NCBI GenBank assembly: GCA_023390155.1 | Contig: JAEWDJ010000294.1 | Span: forward strand, 1 to 11,249 | DNA: 11,249 nucleotides | Origin: Actinomycetes bacterium | GTDB lineage: Bacteria > Actinomycetota > Actinomycetes > Actinomycetales > Microbacteriaceae | Direction: 5' to 3' | Shown here: positions 6,153 through 11,249 of the stretch, piece by piece | Position numbering within the stretch: position 1 is the stretch's first letter | Layout: the number at the start of each line of letters is the position of its first letter | Notes under the pieces: generated by a model | What the model was told of the DNA's origin: nothing | What the model saw: only the letters and a program-made list of their open reading frames with translations | Database searches by the model: none | Program-made: the position numbers and the translations under genes

Positions 6153-7064
6153 ATGATCCAACTCGATCACCTCACCAAGAGGTTCGGCCAGAAGACGGCC
6201 GTCGACGACATCACCGCCACCGTCCAGCCCGGCAAGGTCACCGGCTTCCTCGGCCCGAACGGCGCGGGCAAGTCCACCACCATGCGCATGATCATGGGCC
6301 TCGACCGGCCGAGCTCGGGCGGCGCCACCATCAACGGCAAGCGCTATGCCGAGCTGAGCTCGCCCCTCACCGAGGTGGGCGCGCTGCTCGATGCGAAGGC
6401 CGTGCACACCGGGCGGTCCGCCTACAACCACCTGCTCGCCATGGCCGCGACCCACGGCATCCCGAAGCGCCGGGTCGACGAGGTCATCGGCCTCACCGGT
6501 CTCGACTCCGTGGCCGGCAAGCGCGTCGGCGGGTTCTCGCTCGGCATGGGCCAGCGGCTCGGCATCGCCGCCGCGATGCTCGGCGACCCCGCCACCCTCA
6601 TCCTAGACGAGCCGGTCAACGGCCTTGACCCCGAGGGCGTGCTCTGGGTGCGCCAGTTCGCCCGGCACCTCGCCTCGCAGGGGCGCACCGTCTTCCTCTC
6701 GTCGCACCTCATGAGCGAGATGGCGCAGACGGCGGACCACATCATCGTCCTGGGCCGCGGCCGCATCCTCGCCGACGCTCCGGTCGACGAGATCCTCGCC
6801 GGAGCGACGCGCAACGCCGTGCGGGTCCGCACCCCGCAGGTGGAGGACCTGGCCCGCTCGATCGTGTCGGCCGACGTGACCGTGACCGGCGTGGAGGCGG
6901 ACCTCATCGAGGTCACCGGCCTCACCGCCGCGCAGGTCGGCGAGGCCGCCGCCCGCGGCGGCATCGTCCTGCACGAGCTCACGCCGCTGAGCGCCTCGCT
7001 CGAGGAGGCCTACCTCGAGCTCACCCACGACGAGGTCGAGTACCGCACGGAGGTCGAGCGATGA
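6153..7064 (+). CDS. ABC transporter ATP-binding protein (DrrA/BcrA-like)
   Basis: The cytoplasmic ATPase of an ABC-2 type exporter, 303 residues. Seen: Walker A GPNGAGKST at 34-42, a family-typical signature FSLGMGQRL at 128-136 in place of LSGGQ, Walker B with LILDEP at 149-154, D-loop GLDP at 157-160, and the H-loop His175 in SSHLMSE. All ATPase motifs are complete. A C-terminal extension of about 90 residues after the nucleotide-binding fold is usual for the drug and bacteriocin-resistance branch. The ATG at 6153 gives the usual MIQLDHLTKRFG N-terminus; an in-frame ATG at 6117 would add 12 residues but lies inside the inverted repeat and has no ribosome binding site. It is the first gene of a four-gene operon and its stop overlaps the permease start (ATGA). 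The partner is the permease at 7061-7918. The substrate is unknown. Confidence 0.93.
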   Translation: MIQLDHLTKRFGQKTAVDDITATVQPGKVTGFLGPNGAGKSTTMRMIMGLDRPSSGGATINGKRYAELSSPLTEVGALLDAKAVHTGRSAYNHLLAMAATHGIPKRRVDEVIGLTGLDSVAGKRVGGFSLGMGQRLGIAAAMLGDPATLILDEPVNGLDPEGVLWVRQFARHLASQGRTVFLSSHLMSEMAQTADHIIVLGRGRILADAPVDEILAGATRNAVRVRTPQVEDLARSIVSADVTVTGVEADLIEVTGLTAAQVGEAAARGGIVLHELTPLSASLEEAYLELTHDEVEYRTEVER

Positions 7065-7918
7065 CCATGACAGCCCCCGCCCGCACCCACGAGCACTCCA
7101 CTCTGGGTCGGCTCAGCTTCCCCCGCGTCGTCCGATCCGAGTGGATCAAGCTGCGCACGCTCCGCTCCACCTTCTGGACGCTCGCCAGTGTCATCGTCCT
7201 CGTCGTCGGCATCGCCACGCTCGTGGCGTCGGCCATCCCGTCGAAGGCGGAGCTGCTGAAGCAGGTGCCGCCCGCGCAGCAGGCCTCCGTCGAGGCGTCC
7301 GCGGCCGAGTTCGGCACGACCGCCGCGACCGCCGGCCTCACCTTCGCCGCCCTCGTGGTCGCCGTGCTCGGCGTGCTCGTCATCAGCGGGGAGTTCTCGA
7401 CCGGGATGATCCGCTCCTCGTTCGCGGCCGTGCCGCGCCGCTTCCCCGTCCTGGCGGCGAAGACCCTGGTGCTCTTCGTGGTGTCGTTCGTGATCGGCGT
7501 CGTCTCGTCGGCCGCCTCCTGGGCCGTCGCGATCCCGCTGCTGAACGGCAAGGGCTACGAGGGCGACCTGCTGTCGTCCGACACGCTGTGGGCCGTCCTC
7601 GGCGCCGGGCTCTACCTCGGGCTGGTCGCGGTCTTCGCGCTCGGTGTCGGCACCATCGTCAAGTCGACCGCCGGCGGGATCGCCGCCGCGCTCGGAGCAC
7701 TGCTGGTCCTCCCCATCATCGCCAGCCTGATCGCCGGGCTGACCAAGACGGAATGGGTCGCGGACGCCGGGCACTACCTGCTCAGCAACGCGGGCGGCGG
7801 TCTCGCCGGAATCGCCAACGGCGGCCTGGAGCCCTGGGCCAACGCGGTCACCGTGCTCGCCTGGGCCGCTGTCGCGTTCGTCGTCGGCGCCGTGCTGCTC
7901 CAGCGACGGGACGCATGA
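7061..7918 (+). CDS. ABC-2 type transporter permease
   Basis: The integral membrane half of the exporter, 285 residues. The N-terminus carries SEWIKLRTLRSTFWTL (26-41), a pattern typical of actinobacterial ABC-2 permeases just before the first membrane helix. About six hydrophobic segments are visible: 38-59, 90-110, 130-150, 166-190, 195-217 and 261-280. A conserved GEFSTGMIRSSF (110-121) follows the second segment, and the stretch between segments 1 and 2 is a hydrophilic, probably extracytoplasmic loop. The ATG at 7061 overlaps the ATPase stop by 4 bases and is preceded by GGAGG (7049-7053) at 7 bases; a second ATG at 7067 is possible. The stop overlaps the kinase start. Expected to pair with the preceding ATPase to export a lipid, peptide or drug-like molecule, which cannot be specified. 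Confidence 0.92.
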   Translation: MTMTAPARTHEHSTLGRLSFPRVVRSEWIKLRTLRSTFWTLASVIVLVVGIATLVASAIPSKAELLKQVPPAQQASVEASAAEFGTTAATAGLTFAALVVAVLGVLVISGEFSTGMIRSSFAAVPRRFPVLAAKTLVLFVVSFVIGVVSSAASWAVAIPLLNGKGYEGDLLSSDTLWAVLGAGLYLGLVAVFALGVGTIVKSTAGGIAAALGALLVLPIIASLIAGLTKTEWVADAGHYLLSNAGGGLAGIANGGLEPWANAVTVLAWAAVAFVVGAVLLQRRDA

Positions 7919-9282
7919 CCCAGCCCCTCCCTGCGACGGACCCGACCCCGGGTGGCCTGGAACTCCCCCGGCCGCCCGGGGTCATCCGTCGCTTCCTGGC
8001 AGCACACCCGGTGCTGCTCGACACGACGGTCGTCACCGTCTACTTCGTGCCGTCGATCGCGGTGGCCATCGCCGGGCAGATCGTGCGACCGTCGGTGGCC
8101 GAGTCGATCGGGATCGCGCTGGTGCTCGTCACCTCGGCCGCGCTGTTCCTGCGACGGCAGCGACCGCGTGTCGTGTTCGTCGTCGCGACGGCGGCGCTCG
8201 TGCTCAGCACGGTGCTCGGACTCACGACCGACTTCGTGCCGTCGCTGTTCGCCCTCTACGCCCTCGCGGTCTACCGGTCGACGAGGTCCGCCTGGATCGG
8301 CTTCGGCATCACCGCCGCCGCGACGGTCGTCTCCCTCGCCGCCCTGCAGCTCCTGCGACACGCCGGCCTGTTCGGGGCGGCCGTCACCGAACCGACGAGC
8401 GCCGGATTCGCCATCCTCGCGTTCACCCTGGTCTCCGTGCTGATCGGCAACAACATCGGCGGCCGGCGCCGCTACCTGGCGGCCCTGATCGACCGCGCCC
8501 GCCAGCTGGCCAGGGAACGCGACCAGCAGGCCGTCATCGCCGCCTCCGCCGAACGCAGCCGCATCGCGCGCGAGATGCACGACATCGTCTCGCACAGCCT
8601 CACCGTCATGATCACGCTTTCCGAGGGGTCGGCACGGCTCGCCGAGACCGCTCCGGCACGATCGGCCGAGACCATGACGATGGTGGCGGAGACCGGTCGC
8701 AGCGCCCTGGGTGACATGCGGCGTCTCCTCGGTGTGCTGCGCAGCGAGGAGGGCGACGGCGCCGAGCACCAGCCCCAGCCGGGCGTCGGCGAGCTCCGGG
8801 AGCTGATCGAGCGGTTCCGCGCCGCCGGGCTGCCGGTGCGCATCACCGTCACGGGCGACCCTCCGGAGGACGTCGGTCAGCAGCTGACCGTCTTCCGGGT
8901 CGTGCAGGAGGGGCTGACCAACGCGCTGCGCTACGGGCCGCTCGCCACCATGGTCGAGGTCACCATCCGGTTCCGGCCCGACCGCATCGTCATCACCGTG
9001 GAGGACGACGCCGCCGTCCACGGCGACGGCGCCGACGGCTCCGGACGCGGCCTGATCGGCCTGCGCGAGCGGGTCGCCCTCTACGGGGGCACGCTGGACG
9101 CCGGGCCGCGCACCCCGGCCGGCTGGCGCCTCCGCGCCGAGTTCGACACGGTGCGGCCGGCGCGCGACCGGCAGAGCGGCGACGGCATCCCGCCCGGCGA
9201 CGCTCCGCCGAACGCCCCCGCGACCGCCGACGCTCCCGCCTCCCATCCGGCCCCTGCCCCCACACCCGAGGAGAACCCGTGA
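7915..9282 (+). CDS. Membrane sensor histidine kinase (HisKA_3/NarL-type)
   Basis: A sensor kinase of 455 residues that should phosphorylate the response regulator encoded next to it. The N-terminal half has six hydrophobic segments (about 36-55, 63-79, 86-103, 108-120, 126-146, 163-179) with very short connecting loops and no extracytoplasmic sensor domain, so the signal is probably sensed in the membrane or passed on by the ABC transporter. A short linker leads to the HisKA_3 dimerisation helix ERSRIAREMHDIVSH with phospho-acceptor His222. The HATPase region shows the N box QEGLTNALRYG (Asn336) and the G2 box GSGRGL (375-380). The G1 box is degenerate (EDDAAVHG at 363-370, with Ala and Val where DDGxG has glycines). 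Residues about 421-455 form a Pro/Ala-rich tail of low complexity. The ATG overlaps the permease stop (ATGA), and the TGA overlaps the regulator's GTG start. Confidence 0.92.
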   Translation: MTQPLPATDPTPGGLELPRPPGVIRRFLAAHPVLLDTTVVTVYFVPSIAVAIAGQIVRPSVAESIGIALVLVTSAALFLRRQRPRVVFVVATAALVLSTVLGLTTDFVPSLFALYALAVYRSTRSAWIGFGITAAATVVSLAALQLLRHAGLFGAAVTEPTSAGFAILAFTLVSVLIGNNIGGRRRYLAALIDRARQLARERDQQAVIAASAERSRIAREMHDIVSHSLTVMITLSEGSARLAETAPARSAETMTMVAETGRSALGDMRRLLGVLRSEEGDGAEHQPQPGVGELRELIERFRAAGLPVRITVTGDPPEDVGQQLTVFRVVQEGLTNALRYGPLATMVEVTIRFRPDRIVITVEDDAAVHGDGADGSGRGLIGLRERVALYGGTLDAGPRTPAGWRLRAEFDTVRPARDRQSGDGIPPGDAPPNAPATADAPASHPAPAPTPEENP

Positions 9283-9956
9283 CCGACCCCGCTCCCCTGC
9301 GCGTCCTGCTCGTCGACGACCAGGCGCTGGTGCGTCTGGGCTTCCGCATGGTGCTCGAAGCCGAGGCCGACCTCCACGTCGTCGGCGAGGCGGCCGACGG
9401 GTCGGAGGCCGTGCGACTCGCCGTGGAGGCGCGGCCCGACGTGATCCTGATGGACGTGCGCATGCCGTCGATGGACGGCATCGAGGCGACGCGCCGGATC
9501 GTCGCGGCGAACCCCGAGGCGCGGATCATCATCCTCACCACGTTCGACCTCGACGAGTACGCGTTCGGCGGGCTGCGCGCGGGCGCCAGCGGGTTTCTCC
9601 TGAAGGATGCGCGTCCTGCGGAGCTGATCGCCGCGATCCGCGCGGTCGCCGCGGGCGATGCCGCCGTCAGCGGGCGCGTCACGCGCTCCATGCTCGAGCT
9701 CTTCGCCGACCGGCTGCCGCAGGGCGGCTCCCCACAGCCCGGCGCCGAGGATCCGGCGGCGGCGCTCACGCCGCGCGAGCGGGAGATCCTGCTCGCGATG
9801 GCCGACGGGCTCACCAACGGCGAGATCGGCGCGAAGTTCTACCTCACCGAGTCGACGGTCAAGACGCACGTCGGGCGCGTGCTCGCCAAGCTGCAGCTGC
9901 GCGACCGCGTGCACGCGGTGATCTTCGCCTACGACAACGGGCTCGTGGACCGGTGA
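9279..9956 (+). CDS. NarL/LuxR-family response regulator
   Basis: A DNA-binding response regulator of 225 residues, the expected partner of the histidine kinase just upstream. The receiver domain (about 8-120) has the acidic pair Asp13-Asp14 (LVDDQ), phospho-acceptor Asp59 in LMDVRMP, the switch Thr87/88 in ILTTFD, and Lys109 in LLKD. The C-terminal LuxR-type helix-turn-helix runs from about 163 (LTPREREIL) through TNGEIGAKFYLTESTVKTHV. All phosphorylation residues are present. The start is GTG 9279, with GAGGAG (9268-9273) five bases upstream and a 4-base overlap with the kinase stop. It is the last gene of the four-gene operon. A likely target is the promoter of its own operon near 6077-6150, by analogy with many transporter-linked two-component systems; this is inference. 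Confidence 0.94.
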   Translation: MTDPAPLRVLLVDDQALVRLGFRMVLEAEADLHVVGEAADGSEAVRLAVEARPDVILMDVRMPSMDGIEATRRIVAANPEARIIILTTFDLDEYAFGGLRAGASGFLLKDARPAELIAAIRAVAAGDAAVSGRVTRSMLELFADRLPQGGSPQPGAEDPAAALTPREREILLAMADGLTNGEIGAKFYLTESTVKTHVGRVLAKLQLRDRVHAVIFAYDNGLVDR

Positions 9957-9984
9957 ACCCAGCGGCCGCCAAGGCGCCTCTCGG

Positions 9985-9990
9985 TAGGCT
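9985..9990 (+). promoter_or_regulatory. Predicted -10 element of the mscS-like gene
   Basis: TAGGCT matches TANNNT and lies nine bases before ATG 10000. There is no Shine-Dalgarno between it and the ATG (CGGACGCGT), so a leaderless or nearly leaderless message is expected. It sits in a 43-base gap after the response regulator, so this channel gene probably has its own promoter. No clear -35 is visible. Confidence 0.5.
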
Positions 9991-9999
9991 CGGACGCGT

Positions 10000-11249
10000 A
10001 TGGGAATCTTGAGAACCGACTTCTGGACCGAGCTGGGCACCTGGGCCGTTCAGGCCGGCTGGCGGGTGCTGACCGCCGCGCTCATCATCGCGGGCGCCTT
10101 CCTCCTGAGCTGGATCCTGCGCGTGCTCATCCGCCGTGTGGTGAAGCAGATCGTCAGCGGGGTGAAGAAGGGGCAGAACGTCACCGACACCCAGGCGCTC
10201 GTCGCGTCGCCGCTGGCCGCCGTGCGCGTGGTGCAGCGCACGCGCACGCTCGGCTCGGTGCTGACCAACATCGTCAACGTCACGATCGGGATCATCGCGA
10301 TCATCCTGGTCATCAACGTGTTCGCCTCCGAGGTGCTCGGGTCGTTCGCCCTGCTGACGGCCGCGATCGGTGCCGGCCTCGGTTTCGGCGCGCAGAACAT
10401 CGTCAAGGACGTGCTGAACGGCCTCTTCATGGTCATGGAGGACCAGCTCGGCGTCGGCGACGTCGTCGACCTCGGCTCGGCCACCGGCGTCGTCGAGGCC
10501 GTCGGCATCCGGATCACCCAGGTTCGGGACGTGAACGGCACGCTCTGGTTCGTGCGCAACGGCGAGATCCTGCGTGTGGGCAACATGTCGCAGGGCTGGT
10601 CCCGCGTCATCATCGACCTCGCGGTGCCCTACGACACCGACATCGAGGCCGTGCAGGAGACGATGCTCGCCACGGCCACCGCCCTCGCCACCAGCCCGAA
10701 GTGGCGCTCCCGCATCCTGGAGAAGCCGGAGCTGTGGGGTCTCGAGTCGATCTCCGCCGACGCCATGGTCATCCGGATCGTGCTGAAGACGCGCACCACC
10801 GCCAAGGACGACGTCTCGCGGGAGCTCCGCGTGCAGCTGAAGCGCGCACTCGACGAGATGGGGGTCAAGCTCCCGTCGCTCTCCGCCGTCGTGCTGAGCG
10901 GCTTCGACAGCGCCGGGAGCGTCAGCGGCGCCAAGCCGCCGCGCACCCGCCCGGTGCCCGCGGTGCCCGAGAAGCCCCTGACCGGCCGCAAGGCCCGCGC
11001 CGCCGCCAAGCGCGCCGCCGCCAACCCGAACGCCATCCGGATCACGCCGGTCGGCGAGGCGACCGTGGTCAAGCCGCGCACGCCGAAGCAGGCGGCGGAG
11101 GGCGCACCGGCGCCGGACGCGAAGCCCGCGGCCACCCCGAAGGCGGCCAAGAGCCCTTCGGGCGGAACGCGATCGGGCGAAACGCAGTCGGGCGAAACCC
11201 CGTCGGGCGAAACGCCGGCCCCCTCACCCCAACCCCCCCCCCGCCCCCC
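10000..11249 (+). CDS. MscS-family mechanosensitive ion channel (3' end cut by window edge)
   Basis: A small-conductance mechanosensitive channel that would open under membrane tension to release solutes on osmotic downshock. 416 residues are visible with no stop codon before the edge. Three membrane segments fit the MscS core: about 22-42, 86-108 and the pore helix 112-140, which is Gly/Ala-rich (AAIGAGLGFGAQNIVKD) and followed by GLFMVMEDQLGVGDVV, the family's beta-domain entry. The core ends near residue 300. After this comes a long cytoplasmic tail rich in Ala, Pro, Lys and Arg, with four pentapeptide repeats (SGGTR, SGETQ, SGETP, SGETP, residues 387-406) and then a Pro-rich end. Tails differ widely among actinobacterial MscS proteins, and this one shows no fourth membrane helix so far. 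The ATG at 10000 is the only reasonable start, with TAGGCT nine bases upstream and no Shine-Dalgarno. Confidence 0.92.
   Translation, partial: MGILRTDFWTELGTWAVQAGWRVLTAALIIAGAFLLSWILRVLIRRVVKQIVSGVKKGQNVTDTQALVASPLAAVRVVQRTRTLGSVLTNIVNVTIGIIAIILVINVFASEVLGSFALLTAAIGAGLGFGAQNIVKDVLNGLFMVMEDQLGVGDVVDLGSATGVVEAVGIRITQVRDVNGTLWFVRNGEILRVGNMSQGWSRVIIDLAVPYDTDIEAVQETMLATATALATSPKWRSRILEKPELWGLESISADAMVIRIVLKTRTTAKDDVSRELRVQLKRALDEMGVKLPSLSAVVLSGFDSAGSVSGAKPPRTRPVPAVPEKPLTGRKARAAAKRAAANPNAIRITPVGEATVVKPRTPKQAAEGAPAPDAKPAATPKAAKSPSGGTRSGETQSGETPSGETPAPSPQPPPRP
11158..11217 (+). repeat. 15-base tandem repeat, four copies, in the mscS tail
   Basis: Four head-to-tail units begin at 11158, 11173, 11188 and 11203. 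All begin TCGGGCG and share GAAAC or GGAAC. The last three are nearly identical (TCGGGCGAAACGCAG, TCGGGCGAAACCCCG, TCGGGCGAAACGCCG). The period is a multiple of three, so copy-number changes keep the frame. They encode S-G-(G/E)-T-X pentapeptides. Confidence 0.9.
11233..11242 (+). repeat. C10 homopolymer in coding sequence at the window edge
   Basis: Ten consecutive C residues, followed by G and six more C at the very end, sit inside the mscS reading frame and read as prolines. Such tracts are prone to polymerase slippage and to sequencing or assembly error, so the frame after this point is uncertain. Confidence 0.75.

Noticed and set aside
7774..9246. 490-codon antisense frame opposite the histidine kinase, and a 254-codon one opposite the permease
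   Set aside because: The translations are rich in Gly/Arg/Asp/Glu without domain motifs, and they lie opposite genes with clear family signatures.
9957..9999. Possible terminator after the response regulator
   Set aside because: Only short palindromes (GCGGCCGC, AGGCGCCT) typical of GC-rich DNA are present, with no stable stem followed by a U-tract.
10050..11150. Two minus-strand open frames opposite the mscS gene
   Set aside because: They have no recognisable motifs and lie antisense to a channel core with three membrane segments and the conserved pore helix.
1..11249. Search for tRNA, rRNA, riboswitch, CRISPR, insertion sequence or prophage signs
   Set aside because: Nothing was found: no spaced direct repeats, no transposase or integrase motifs, and intergenic gaps are too short to hold structured RNAs other than the inverted repeat at 6077-6137.

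Overview
This is an ordinary stretch of chromosome from a high-GC actinobacterium, most likely a member of the Microbacteriaceae (order Micrococcales). Three things point there. The DNA is strongly GC-rich, with G or C at nearly every third codon position. The encoded proteins have actinobacterial character: a mycobacterial-type RpiB, a Nei1-type DNA glycosylase, a PepN of the Streptomyces/Mycobacterium kind and DrrA-like ABC proteins. The gene neighbourhood rpiB-nei facing pepN is also found in Mycobacterium tuberculosis. The family assignment is inference. There are no RNA genes, insertion sequences, prophage genes or CRISPR arrays, and coding density is very high.

Left part (1-3411, minus strand). 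A four-gene operon reads leftward: rpiB (ribose-5-phosphate isomerase B), nei (Nei1-type DNA glycosylase), a PaiB-like FMN-binding protein, and a YtcJ-like amidohydrolase cut by the left edge. The junctions are a 1-base overlap, an 8-base gap and a 4-base ATGA overlap, so the genes are probably co-transcribed and translationally coupled.

Middle (3412-6152). A short divergent promoter region separates rpiB from pepN, an 848-residue M1 aminopeptidase N on the plus strand. After pepN comes a 92-base spacer carrying a long imperfect inverted repeat that abuts the promoter of the next operon.

Right part (6153-9956, plus strand). Four genes are joined by ATGA or GTGA overlaps: an ABC ATPase, an ABC-2 type permease, a six-segment membrane histidine kinase and a NarL/LuxR-type response regulator. 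This looks like a self-contained export and two-component module of the kind often used for envelope stress or antimicrobial response. The signal and substrate cannot be read from sequence.

Right end (10000-11249). An MscS-family mechanosensitive channel gene runs off the window. Its C-terminal tail is Ala/Pro/Lys-rich, holds four copies of a 15-base tandem repeat, and then enters a C-homopolymer at the edge.

A recurring theme is that the transcription units in this window start with a TANNNT -10 hexamer only 6-9 bases before a start codon, the layout expected for leaderless mRNAs. I found no convincing novel system. The points most worth checking are the leaderless promoters, the inverted repeat, the altered zinc finger and insertion in Nei, the kinase with a degenerate ATP-lid box, and the repeat/homopolymer tail of MscS.
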